64,000 bases of DNA from Novosphingobium sp. 28-62-57. Its GTDB lineage: Bacteria > Pseudomonadota > Alphaproteobacteria > Sphingomonadales > Sphingomonadaceae. The DNA lies in contig NCGO01000010.1 in NCBI GenBank assembly GCA_002256985.1, positions 1 to 64,000 on the forward strand. Direction: 5' to 3'. Within the stretch, counting starts at the first letter, position 1. Each line of letters opens with the position of its first letter. Made by a program: the position numbers and the translations under genes. Under the pieces are notes generated by a model that was not told the DNA's origin, made no database searches, and saw only the letters and a program-made list of their open reading frames with translations. Positions 55,277-63,500 of the stretch are shown here, in pieces.

Positions 55277-55672
55277 TCAGGCCGCCATCACGCGCGCCCG
55301 GTATTCCAGCACCACCACGCGCAAAGCCTCACCACGCTGCTCGGCCCGCGCCCGCAACAGGTTCAGGCTCGCCACACGAAATCCGGCGGCCGCCTGATCC
55401 GAAGGCAGGCTTTCCACGCGCGCTTCGATGGCCGAAACCAGCGCCGCGCCGCCCAGCGGATCATCGCTGCGGAAATTCAGCTCCAGCGCCACGCGGATTT
55501 CGCGCCCCGCCAGCGTCTTGGTGCCCCAGTTGGTGCTCGCGCTGGTGGTCAGCGCCAGCCAGGGCAGGGCGGTGCGCAACGGCGCTTCTTCGACCACGGC
55601 GTTCAGCCCGGCAGTCAGCGCTGCATCACTCGCCAGCCAACCAATCAGCACTGCGCGAAAGGGGATTTCCAT
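55277..55672 (-). CDS. DUF3168 tail terminator/completion protein (Gp8)
   Basis: A 131-residue protein from an ATG at 55672 (AGAGGA eight bases before). IPFRAVLIGWLASDAALTAG, LALTTSASTNWGTKTLAGRE and RVASLNLLRARAEQRGEALR are typical of DUF3168. Caps the tail at the head-tail joint in related particles. A longer start at 55732 would run through the upstream small gene. Confidence 0.88.
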   Translation of the reverse strand: MEIPFRAVLIGWLASDAALTAGLNAVVEEAPLRTALPWLALTTSASTNWGTKTLAGREIRVALELNFRSDDPLGGAALVSAIEARVESLPSDQAAAGFRVASLNLLRARAEQRGEALRVVVLEYRARVMAA

Positions 55673-55676
55673 GCGT

Positions 55677-55838
55677 CTAATCCTCTCCAAACAGCGGCCA
55701 CAACAGGCGCGCTTTGCGCAAAGTGCGCGCATCGCGCCGCCGTGCCATCAGCACCGCGCGCGCCTTGGCCAGCGCTTCGGCCTTTTCGACCAGTCGCTGC
55801 ACCAGCGGTCCGATCTGCGTTGCTTCTGCCCTGATCAT
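55677..55838 (-). CDS. Small basic GTA protein at the Gp7 position
   Basis: A 53-residue protein, MIRAEATQIGPLVQRLVEKA then EALAKARAVLMARRRDART and LRKARLLWPLFGED. Highly charged, predicted as one long helix. Its ATG overlaps the connector stop by four bases and it ends four bases before DUF3168, so it is almost certainly translated. It takes the place of the head-closure protein (about 110 residues in Rhodobacter) but shows no similarity I can see. Confidence 0.7.
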   Translation of the reverse strand: MIRAEATQIGPLVQRLVEKAEALAKARAVLMARRRDARTLRKARLLWPLFGED

Positions 55839-56386
55839 GCCAGCCGCATCCGCCGCCACGGCCGCCACAGCGCGGCGATGGCCGCAGGCGGCAGGGCTTC
55901 CGACTTCTTCTCGTCATCGCGCGCGCGGTGCTGGTGCGCGGCCAGCCGGATCACGCCATGGCGGATCGCTTCGGGCAGGCCCGCCCAGTCATCAGCAAGG
56001 CCCGCAGCATAAGTCACCACCACCCGGCCCTGCGCAATCGGCCGCACCAGCCGCACCAGCCCGCGCCCATCAGCGTCGATGTCGAATTCATAATCGCCCG
56101 CCGCCAGCGCTGTCCGCGCCCCGGCCGTGTCCAGCGCGGCCAGCGCGGTAATCGCGCGCACGGGCTGGGCTGAAAGCGCCTGCCAAGCACCACGCGCCGC
56201 CAGTATTTCTTCGCAGCCCGTTTGCAGCGGCATCGTGCCGGTAAAGCCCTCGCACAGATCCAGCGCAGTGCGCAGCAGGGCCAGAAGTTCGGCATCGTCG
56301 GTCGACCGGCTGATTCCCAGCCAGGCCTTGAGTTCGCTCAGCGCGGCCGAAGCCAGGGCTGGCGGCGCAACAATTGCCCGCATCAT
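55835..56386 (-). CDS. Phage head-tail connector protein (Gp6)
   Basis: A 183-residue QLRG-type connector: ALSELKAWLGISRSTDDAEL, LDLCEGFTGTMPLQTGCEEI and the C-terminal LPEAIRHGVIRLAAHQHRAR. Binds the portal and begins the neck. 117 bases after the capsid gene, the widest gap apart from that at the portal. Confidence 0.88.
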   Translation of the reverse strand: MMRAIVAPPALASAALSELKAWLGISRSTDDAELLALLRTALDLCEGFTGTMPLQTGCEEILAARGAWQALSAQPVRAITALAALDTAGARTALAAGDYEFDIDADGRGLVRLVRPIAQGRVVVTYAAGLADDWAGLPEAIRHGVIRLAAHQHRARDDEKKSEALPPAAIAALWRPWRRMRLA

Positions 56387-56503
56387 GGCAATCTCCGGTC
56401 ATCGTTAAGGGAAAAGGGGGGCCTGCGATGGAAGGGGGCACCACCGCAGGCCAGCCGGACGCACGATCGTGCGCGTCCAGCAATCACCATCAGGCTGGCA
56501 CCA

Positions 56504-57649
56504 TCAGGCCGCGATACGCAGCAGCTTGATCGCATCGCTGTCCATCACCTGCCCGCCCACGCGGCGGGTGGCATAGAACTGCACATAAGGCTTGTTGGTA
56601 TAGGGATCGCGCAGGATCGTGGTCTGCTGACGCTCGGCAATCAGATAGCCTGCCCGGAAATTGCCAAAGGCAATGGGGAAGGCATCAGCGGCCACGTCGG
56701 GCATGTCCTCGGCCTCGATCACCGGATAGCCCAGCAGGCGGTCCGGCTGACCCTCGATCAGGCCCGGCTGCCACAGGAATGCGCCATCCGATGTCTTCAG
56801 CTTGCGGATCACCGCCAGCGTGGCCGAATTCATCACCCACGCCGCACCCTGCCGCAGCGGTGCCTTCAGCTGGAACACCAGATCGATCAGCTTGGCTTCC
56901 GGTGCCGCATCAAACCCGGTGGCATTGCCCGATCCGATGAACTGCAGCGAACCGAAGGCACGCGCTGCATCGCCTGCCGTGCTGGTCGGCGCAGCCAGGA
57001 ACCCGCGCGGCTGGTTCACGCCCGTGCCATTGACGAATGCTGCCCCTTCGGCGCGGGCAAACTCGGTGGCGATTTCATTCGCCAGCCAGCCTTCCACGTC
57101 GAACGCTGCATCATCCAGCATGGCCTGCGTCGCCGAAGGGTTGGCATAAAGCTCACCCGATGGCGGCGCGATCTCGGCCAGCGTTGGGCTCGCCGTTTCC
57201 GGACGCGCGCCGGTTTCGCTGACCCAGCCCGAAGCCGCACCGCCGGTTGAAACCAGACGGCGGAACCCCGAAGTGCCCGTGCGCACCACACTGGCCACGC
57301 TGCGGATCGGGCTGATTTCCACCAGACGGCGCGCAATCATCGCATCGATCTGCTGCGGAATGGCAAAGCCGCCATCCGCACCCACCGTGCCCGAAAGCGC
57401 CTTGAGCTCGGTCTCACGGCCATGGCGAACATACCCGTCGATGAACCCCGTCAGGTCGCGCGCTGCATCGGCAGCACCGCCCAGCATCGGACGCACTGCC
57501 GCACGGCCTGCTTTTTCGATGCGGCCCTTCACTTCTTCCACTTCGCTGCGCAGTGCAGCAATGGCGGCGTCATGGGCTTCCTGCCGTTCAACAATGTCGA
57601 ACGATCCGGTCAGCGCATCGGCCTTGGTCTCGATGTCCAGATTATCCAT
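56504..57649 (-). CDS. HK97-type major capsid protein (Gp5)
   Basis: A 381-residue capsid subunit from the ATG at 57649 (AAAGGA upstream). The N-terminal helical scaffold (about 1-90, coiled-coil) is normally removed by the protease. The mature shell protein has YVRHGRETELKALSGTVGAD, GGFAIPQQIDAMIARRLVEI, EFARAEGAAFVNGTGVNQPR and LLGYPVIEAEDMPDVAADAF. All these are standard for HK97-fold capsids in GTA clusters. Confidence 0.95.
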   Translation of the reverse strand: MDNLDIETKADALTGSFDIVERQEAHDAAIAALRSEVEEVKGRIEKAGRAAVRPMLGGAADAARDLTGFIDGYVRHGRETELKALSGTVGADGGFAIPQQIDAMIARRLVEISPIRSVASVVRTGTSGFRRLVSTGGAASGWVSETGARPETASPTLAEIAPPSGELYANPSATQAMLDDAAFDVEGWLANEIATEFARAEGAAFVNGTGVNQPRGFLAAPTSTAGDAARAFGSLQFIGSGNATGFDAAPEAKLIDLVFQLKAPLRQGAAWVMNSATLAVIRKLKTSDGAFLWQPGLIEGQPDRLLGYPVIEAEDMPDVAADAFPIAFGNFRAGYLIAERQQTTILRDPYTNKPYVQFYATRRVGGQVMDSDAIKLLRIAA

Positions 57650-57745
57650 GTGTCTCAACGTCCTTTCTGCATGATTCAGGTCGCCGAACAGGACGGCCTG
57701 AGGGGGACTTCGCTTGTGTTGAAAAAAGGGGAAAAGGGTCGCAGA

Positions 57746-58177
57746 TCAGGCCTCAGCCTGTTCAGCTCCTTCCACATAATGCACGCGCGCCAATGGCTGC
57801 ATCGGCCGCGTCACCAGGCTAACCTCGATGATTTCCAGATCGTTCAGCTCACGCCCGCCCGGCAATGCACGCCCTTGCAACACGCGGTATCCGAACGACA
57901 AACCGTCCACCGCACCTTGCGTCAGCGCCCGCGCAGCCGCAGAATCGGTCGCATCCACGCGCGCCACCACGCGCAGGCCGCGCTCGTCCTCGCCAGCGCT
58001 TTCGATCCAGCCGATCTGCTGGTCGGGCCGGTGCTGCCATAACAGCGGCAGGCGCAGCCCCTCGGCCAGCCGCCGTTCAAGGCTGCCCTTGAACGCGCCG
58101 GGCATGATCGTGTCGCCGCCGCTGTCGCGCCTGCGAAAGATCGCGGCATAGCCCGCAAACTTGATCGGCGCCTTCAC
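57746..58177 (-). CDS. HK97 prohead protease (Gp4)
   Basis: A 143-residue serine protease, starting at a GTG that overlaps the upstream stop by four bases (GTGA). KFAGYAAIFRRRDSGGDTIM, the His in LLWQHRPDQQIGWIES and the Ser in AVDGLSFGYRVLQGR are the catalytic elements; EVSLVTRPMQPLARV is the conserved end. An apparent N-terminal extension upstream of the GTG is antisense noise. Confidence 0.9.
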   Translation of the reverse strand: MKAPIKFAGYAAIFRRRDSGGDTIMPGAFKGSLERRLAEGLRLPLLWQHRPDQQIGWIESAGEDERGLRVVARVDATDSAAARALTQGAVDGLSFGYRVLQGRALPGGRELNDLEIIEVSLVTRPMQPLARVHYVEGAEQAEA

Positions 58178-58482
58178 CGCACCAGCTCCGCCGAACCCAG
58201 CCGCACCGCGATGGCAAACAGCAGCAGCGCCAGCACCGCCCGCACCACCCAGCCAATCGCCGCTTTCCAGGCGCTCGCCTTGGCATCGCGCCACGCACCC
58301 AGCAACTGGCGCAGCTCGGCCACATCACCATGCGCATCGTCATCGCCCAGCCCCATGCGGTGCAGTGCCCGCACCGCGCCCATGTCTGATGCTTCTTCAA
58401 CAATGGCCCGCAAAGTCACCAGATCGGTGCCCTCGTCGCCCGCTTGCGCAATCAGCCGCGCCAGCATGTCCTCGCGGGTCAT
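58174..58482 (-). CDS. Small membrane protein in the GTA operon (DUF6127-like)
   Basis: A 102-residue protein: a soluble helical N-terminus (MTREDMLARLIAQAGDEGTD then LVTLRAIVEEASDMGAVRAL) and one C-terminal membrane helix (about 78-96). It resembles the DUF6127 proteins between portal and protease in sphingomonad clusters; identification from memory of the pattern, not proven. Four-base overlaps with both neighbours. A membrane protein is unexpected in a head-assembly segment. Confidence 0.75.
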   Translation of the reverse strand: MTREDMLARLIAQAGDEGTDLVTLRAIVEEASDMGAVRALHRMGLGDDDAHGDVAELRQLLGAWRDAKASAWKAAIGWVVRAVLALLLFAIAVRLGSAELVR

Positions 58483-59642
58483 GCTTGCACCTGATCAAGC
58501 CCGAGCAGTGCGCGCTTCTCGTCCGCAGACAGGAAGTCCGCCCCCGCCACTTGCGCCCACAGCCGCTCGCGGTCTTCGGCCAGCGCGGGCACGCCATCCA
58601 GATCGACAGCCAGCTTCGCCTTAGCAAACCAAGGCTCCAGCCCCTCGGCCAGCGCGCTCAGGATCTTCCCCGCCACCGGCAGCAGCGTCAGCCGCCACAG
58701 CGCGCGGTTGGCCTCGCGGTAATTGGCATAAGTATTGTCGCCGGGAATCCCCAGCAGCATCGGCGGCACGCCAAACGCCAGCGCAATGTCGCGCGCTGCC
58801 GCCGCTTTCAGGGTGGCAAAGTCCATGTCTGCAGGCGTCAGCGCCAGCGCTTGCCAGCGCAGCCCGCCCTCCAACAGCATCGGCCGTCCCGCATTGCCCA
58901 TGCCCGAATAGGCTGCGGTCAACTCGCCCTTGATCCGCTCGAACTGGTCCGCCGTCAGCGCTGCCCCCGGCTCACCCGGATCATAGACCAGCGCCCCCGA
59001 TGGCCGCGCTGCGTTTTCCAGCAAGGACCGGTTCCACCGCGCCGCTGCATTATGGATCGCCACGGCCTCTTCCGCCGCTTCCAGGCAGCCCGCGCCATAA
59101 TGGTCATCCACCGGATGAAAGTGCTTCACATGGATCAGATTGGGCCGCCCGAAATCGTCCAGCGCCTCGATCCGCATGGCCTTTTCGCCCACTTTGTAGG
59201 CAAAGGCGGCAGGCCATCCGCCCGCATCGGGGATCACCGTTACGCGTTCAGGCCGCAGGGCAAACAGCTCCACCGGCACGCCATCGGCATCGCGCAGCAC
59301 CTGCACATAACCATTGCCGTGCAGCATCAGATGCGCCGCCAGCGTCTCCAGCAGCGGTTGCCCCGCGCTCGTCTCGCTGACCAGCGCCAGCAGCGCCGGG
59401 TCCGAAGCCTTGACCGGCGCCCCGCCGATTCCCTCGGCCACCAGCCGCACCGCCCGCTGCGCCACCGGATTGCGCAAGTACGCCTCCCGGATCGCCACCG
59501 GATAGTTGATCGGCCCTCTTGCGGTATCCCCGCGCCAGTCCGAAGCGGCCACCCACGGCGAGATAAAACTGCGCCCCAGCGGCGCACGCGGCGTCACCGC
59601 CTCACCCTTGAAGGCAGCGGCAAGCGATTGAAAGAACGACAT
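58479..59642 (-). CDS. Phage portal protein, HK97 family (Gp3)
   Basis: A 387-residue portal subunit from the ATG at 59642. INYPVAIREAYLRNPVAQRA, LMLHGNGYVQVLRDADGVPV, LRPERVTVIPD, ENAARPSGALVY and the wing segment DMDFATLKAAAARDIALAFG are typical. Forms the DNA-entry ring of the head. The 131-base gap before it, holding a hairpin repeat, is the largest in the operon. Confidence 0.94.
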   Translation of the reverse strand: MSFFQSLAAAFKGEAVTPRAPLGRSFISPWVAASDWRGDTARGPINYPVAIREAYLRNPVAQRAVRLVAEGIGGAPVKASDPALLALVSETSAGQPLLETLAAHLMLHGNGYVQVLRDADGVPVELFALRPERVTVIPDAGGWPAAFAYKVGEKAMRIEALDDFGRPNLIHVKHFHPVDDHYGAGCLEAAEEAVAIHNAAARWNRSLLENAARPSGALVYDPGEPGAALTADQFERIKGELTAAYSGMGNAGRPMLLEGGLRWQALALTPADMDFATLKAAAARDIALAFGVPPMLLGIPGDNTYANYREANRALWRLTLLPVAGKILSALAEGLEPWFAKAKLAVDLDGVPALAEDRERLWAQVAGADFLSADEKRALLGLDQVQA

Positions 59643-59699
59643 GATGTCCCTTTCGTAAAAGAAAAAGAGCGAGCCTGCGCGTAGCAAGGGCATCCGCTA

Positions 59700-59736
59700 T
59701 CCCCCCTCCCGCTTGCGGGAGGGGTAGGGGGAGGGC
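59700..59736. repeat. MITE-related hairpin between terminase and portal genes
   Basis: CCCCTCCCGCTTGCGGGAGGGG followed by a TAGGGGGAGGGC tail: a variant of the palindrome within the two MITE-like elements (29235-29352 and 32308-32389). It is the only repeat inside the otherwise packed GTA operon. Confidence 0.75.
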
Positions 59737-59773
59737 ATGTTGAGCCACACCTGCTCCGCCCACCCAGTTCAGC

Positions 59774-61093
59774 CTATTCAAACCAGATGCGCGGCTCCGC
59801 CTGCTGCCCCAGCATCAGCTCGGTCAGCGCCCAGACACAGGCGTCGGCCCGGTCAGGAGACCGCCCCGGCCCCAGATACTCACCGCCGGGCATCAATCCG
59901 CACAGCTCGTCCTCCAGTTTGGGGAACAGGCCCGCATGGCGCACACGCCCTGCTTCATAAAGCGCCGCCACCGGCTCGGCCCGCGCCGTCTTGCCCCGGC
60001 TCGCATGGACAAGGCGCAAGGGCAGCGTCGCTTCGGCAGCGCGCAACACTGCGCCCACCATCTCGCCCCCCTGGTTCGCCTCGGCCACAACCCGGTCGGC
60101 TGACCAGGCACCGGCGGCATTTGCAACGGCGCGGGCCCATCGCTCGGGGCTGGCCTGTTCTACCGAACAGTCCGCCAGCACCCGCGCAATCCGGTCGTCC
60201 CCAATCCCGCAGACCACGATCCCGCAAGCATCGCCATGGGCGCTGGCAGGCGGATCAACTCCCACCACCACACGCGTGCATGGCGGTGCTGCTTCCTCGC
60301 GCGCATTCTCGATCAGGCTGCGGCTCCACAGGGCGCCCGCCAGATCCTCGATCATCTCGCCCAGCAGTTCCTGCCGCCCCAGCGTGGTCCCGCCAAAGCT
60401 GCGCTCCATCGCCTGCACAAACCGCGCGGGCAGATTGCTGGCATTGTCAAACGTGCTGCCGCGCGTCACCACCACATCATCGCCATCGCCAATGATCCGT
60501 GTCACCAGCGGCACCGGGCGCGGTGTTGTCGTCGCCACCAGCCGGGGATCTTCACCCAGCCGCAGCCCCATCAGCAGGTTGTCCCACACCGCCATCGCGC
60601 GGTTTGAACTGTTGTCCCACTTGGCAATCTCGTCGCACCAGGCGTGGCTATGCTGCGGGCCGCGCAAACTTTCGGGCTCCCCTGCGGAATAGAGGAACGC
60701 CTGCGCCCCGTTCGGCCACACCACCCGGCGCACCGAACTTTCCAACACCGGCCGCTGCCACGGCGCCCCGATGGAAAGCAGCCCGCTTTCCCCTTCCACC
60801 ATCACACTGCGCGCCTCGTGCAGCGATGCCCCCACCAGCGCGATGCGCGCATCGGGGTGGGCCTCGGCCACTTTGCGCACCCATTCGGCACCCAGCCGCG
60901 TCTTGCCAAACCCGCGCCCCGCCATGACCAGCCACACACGCCAGTCCCCTGCCGGAGCCTGCTGGCTCGTCCGCCCCCAGACCTTCCAGTCATAGGGCCA
61001 TTGTTCGATCTCCTGTTCGGGAATGCGCTTCATCAGCGCGGCGATCTGCTCGTGGCTGGCCTCGGCCAGCCACGTTAGAAATCCCTCAGTCAC
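59774..61093 (-). CDS. GTA terminase large subunit (Gp2)
   Basis: A 439-residue packaging motor with N-terminal ATPase and C-terminal nuclease. Walker A is VMAGRGFGKTRLGAEWVRK; Walker B is SHAWCDEIAKW. Nuclease acidic residues lie in VVGVDPPASAHGDACGIVV, AEANQGGEMVGAVL and DRADACVWALTEL. Length normal for GTA terminases. Overlaps Gp1 by eight bases. Confidence 0.95.
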   Translation of the reverse strand: MTEGFLTWLAEASHEQIAALMKRIPEQEIEQWPYDWKVWGRTSQQAPAGDWRVWLVMAGRGFGKTRLGAEWVRKVAEAHPDARIALVGASLHEARSVMVEGESGLLSIGAPWQRPVLESSVRRVVWPNGAQAFLYSAGEPESLRGPQHSHAWCDEIAKWDNSSNRAMAVWDNLLMGLRLGEDPRLVATTTPRPVPLVTRIIGDGDDVVVTRGSTFDNASNLPARFVQAMERSFGGTTLGRQELLGEMIEDLAGALWSRSLIENAREEAAPPCTRVVVGVDPPASAHGDACGIVVCGIGDDRIARVLADCSVEQASPERWARAVANAAGAWSADRVVAEANQGGEMVGAVLRAAEATLPLRLVHASRGKTARAEPVAALYEAGRVRHAGLFPKLEDELCGLMPGGEYLGPGRSPDRADACVWALTELMLGQQAEPRIWFE

Positions 61094-61583
61094 CTGATTG
61101 GCCTTCGCTCAAAACGGCCCTGCGGCTCGCCAGCACCTCGTCGCGCATGTCCAGCAACCGCTTGTGCAGCGATGCGCGTACCTCTTCCACATCGGCATTG
61201 TCGCGGATCGCCCGCTCCTTGGCTACCGTCTCGCGGTGCTGCGAAAGCAGCCGCAGCGCGGTCGCATTATCAAATTTGGCATCCCCGTCCTTGGGTTCGC
61301 CAAAGCGCAACCGGTGCAGCACTTCCATTTCCAGCAGGTCGTATCCCTCGCACAGCGCACCGCGCCATTGCGTCGCGAATTCGTGCTCGGTTCGCTTCAG
61401 CTTGTAGGCGTGGCTGGGGTCGATCTTGGCGACCCGGGCGGCGGCGGTCACATTTGATGTCTCGGCCAGCGCAGCCAGAAAATGCGTCCGCCAATGGCGG
61501 TTGTTCGGTTTATCCGATGTCCTGTGCGCAGCAGAAATCCGCGTCCGGCTTGCGCCAGACTTGGACGGAGTCGATCCGGCCAT
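61086..61583 (-). CDS. GTA terminase small subunit (Gp1)
   Basis: A 165-residue protein from the ATG at 61583 (AAGGATGG upstream). After a disordered N-terminus, HFLAALAETSNVTAAARVAK is a helix-turn-helix with IDPSHAYKLKRTEHEFATQW, and GYDLLEMEVLHRLRFGEPKD follows; the rest is helical. RcGTA Gp1 lacks sequence-specific DNA binding, which suits random packaging. First gene of the operon; the 229-base divergent spacer to YqaA shows no clear promoter. Confidence 0.83.
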   Translation of the reverse strand: MAGSTPSKSGASRTRISAAHRTSDKPNNRHWRTHFLAALAETSNVTAAARVAKIDPSHAYKLKRTEHEFATQWRGALCEGYDLLEMEVLHRLRFGEPKDGDAKFDNATALRLLSQHRETVAKERAIRDNADVEEVRASLHKRLLDMRDEVLASRRAVLSEGQSGD

Positions 61584-61812
61584 GCGTGCCCATCCTTGAT
61601 TTTGGGTGAACTGGTCAAAAGGCACTTCGCAGCCCGTCCTCCGTATCCCCGGAGCGACTCGGTCTTTCGCGATGTTCCTGTTATGTACCGAATGAGCGTG
61701 ACGATGTCAACCAGAAAGTGCCAAATAGGTTCGCGGCAATTCCGCTGGCAGAAGTCGCGCCACTCCCCTAAATGCCACGCCATACCGCAGTGCAACAACG
61801 AACGGGTGCCCG

Positions 61813-62454
61813 ATGCTCCGCCGCCTCTACGAATGGACCATGGCCAAGGCCGCGCACCCCCACGCCGAATGGTGGCTGGCGCTGTTCGCGTTCCTGGAAG
61901 CGAGCTTCTTCCCGATCCCGCCGCACCCGCTGCTCGGCCTGATGTGCCTGGCCGAACCCAAAAAGGCTGTCCGTTTCGCCGCCATCGCCACGATCGCCTC
62001 GGTCATGGGCGGCATGCTCGGCTATGCTATCGGCTATGGCCTCTACGATACCGTCGGCACGCAATTGCTCGCCGCATTGGGCCTTGCCGAAAGCTTCCCC
62101 AAGGCCGCGTGCTACTTGCGCGAATACGGGGCAGAGATCATCATGCTCAAGGGCGCCACGCCCATCCCGTTCAAACTGCTGACGATCACCGCAGGCTTCA
62201 TCCAGATGCCGCTGGTCCCTTTCATTCTGGCCAGCGTGGTCAGCCGCTCGATCAGCTTCATGATCGTAGGCGTGCTGTTCCGTCTGTTCGGGGCCCCGAT
62301 CAAGCGCTTCATCGACAAATACCTGGGCCTTGTCACCATCGGCTTCGTGCTGCTCGTGGTCGGCGGCTTCCTCGCCGTCACCATGCTCGGCGGCGGCGAA
62401 TCGGCGGAAACCAAGGCCAAGTGTGAATTGGCCGCGCCGCTTAACCCAGCTTAA
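61813..62454 (+). CDS. YqaA/DedA-family inner-membrane protein
   Basis: A 213-residue SNARE-associated-type protein with about five hydrophobic helices. ALFAFLEASFFPIPPHPLLG and GGMLGYAIGYGLYDTVGTQL, then MLKGATPIPFKLLTITAGFI are the DedA/YqaA signatures. Family members move or balance membrane lipids such as undecaprenyl phosphate. Convergent and overlapping by four bases with the next outer-membrane gene. Confidence 0.9.
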   Translation: MLRRLYEWTMAKAAHPHAEWWLALFAFLEASFFPIPPHPLLGLMCLAEPKKAVRFAAIATIASVMGGMLGYAIGYGLYDTVGTQLLAALGLAESFPKAACYLREYGAEIIMLKGATPIPFKLLTITAGFIQMPLVPFILASVVSRSISFMIVGVLFRLFGAPIKRFIDKYLGLVTIGFVLLVVGGFLAVTMLGGGESAETKAKCELAAPLNPA

Positions 62455-63326
62455 AGCCCGAAGCGGAAGCCGTATCCCAGTCCAACCGTAAACTGCGTGC
62501 GTTGCCCGCGCTCGCGGATCAGCGATGATCCGGCGGGCTCCCCGCCCAGCCGGTCCACGCCCGCAAACAGCGTCACCACGCGCCGCCGGTCGAGCGGGCG
62601 AATCACGTTGCCGCCAATGCCATAGGACACGAGCCCGCCATCAGGCCGCGAAACGGCAAGGCCAGTCCGCACAGCCTGTCCTGCGTCCACCCCGAAATAG
62701 GTCTGCATATAATCCGCTGTGGCAAACGTCGCGCGCGGTCCCACCGAATAGAGCACTTTGCCCGTGCGCCCGGAATACGTGGCCTGAACATCACCAACCA
62801 CGCCGTCGTGCGCACCAAAGCCTTGCCGCACCTCGGCCCGCGCGCGCCACTGCTGCTTGGTGCCATAGCGCTTTTCCACAAAGCCGCCCGCTTCGCCCGC
62901 CACGCCAATATCGCCCATGCCGATCAAAGCATCACTGCCGCCTGCCAGCTGAAAGGGCGATCCGCCGTTGCTCTCATTGCGGCCAAAGCGCAGCTTCACC
63001 AGCGGCCCGGCCTTCCAGCCATCGGCATTCACTGCGTTCCAGCCCAGCCCGTCGGGCACGGAGAGGAACAGCGTGTCTTTGTAATTGATGCGCAAATCGG
63101 GAAAAATCGAAAGCGCGGTGTCTTTTGATCCCTGCCACGCCATCCCGAACACTGGGGCCACGCCCACCGTCATCGTCCAACCCTGCGGCTGCATCGGCGG
63201 CCCTGCTGGTCGCGCGCCCGCCGCTGCAGGAGCGCCTGCAGGCAAGGCAGGGGCGGTCTGTGCCAGAACCGGTTGCGTCATGGCCAATGCCAGCAGTGGC
63301 GCAATTGCTGCCTGAACCAAACGCAT
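62451..63326 (-). CDS. MipA/OmpV-family outer-membrane protein
   Basis: A 291-residue beta-barrel protein with a signal peptide (about 1-22, ends QPVLAQT), a Pro/Ala-rich linker, then GWTMTVGVAPVFGMAWQGSK, FPDLRINYKDTLFLSVPDGL, and a C-terminus LGYGFRFGL with a terminal hydrophobic residue. MipA-type members can act as scaffolds for cell-wall hydrolases; the role here is unknown. Confidence 0.87.
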   Translation of the reverse strand: MRLVQAAIAPLLALAMTQPVLAQTAPALPAGAPAAAGARPAGPPMQPQGWTMTVGVAPVFGMAWQGSKDTALSIFPDLRINYKDTLFLSVPDGLGWNAVNADGWKAGPLVKLRFGRNESNGGSPFQLAGGSDALIGMGDIGVAGEAGGFVEKRYGTKQQWRARAEVRQGFGAHDGVVGDVQATYSGRTGKVLYSVGPRATFATADYMQTYFGVDAGQAVRTGLAVSRPDGGLVSYGIGGNVIRPLDRRRVVTLFAGVDRLGGEPAGSSLIRERGQRTQFTVGLGYGFRFGL

Positions 63327-63500
63327 GCCTTATTCTCCCTGATGTCAGTAAGACCCGAGCCCGCGCTATGCACCGGGCAACCTGAACGAGACTTGTCGTC
63401 TCTGTATCGAAACATGGCTAGGGCCTCCAGCAAGCCCCGCCCGCTGTAAAGCCTCTTCCGGCGCGATTGCCGCACCACATCTGGCCGCCTATGCAGCGCC

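Noticed and set aside
58161-59684. A 507-codon open frame antisense to the portal gene
   Set aside because: Arg/Pro/Gln-rich noise spanning two real GTA genes.
47490-61583. Active temperate prophage
   Set aside because: No integrase, repressor, replication or lysis genes and no attachment-site repeats; gene content and order are those of a GTA.
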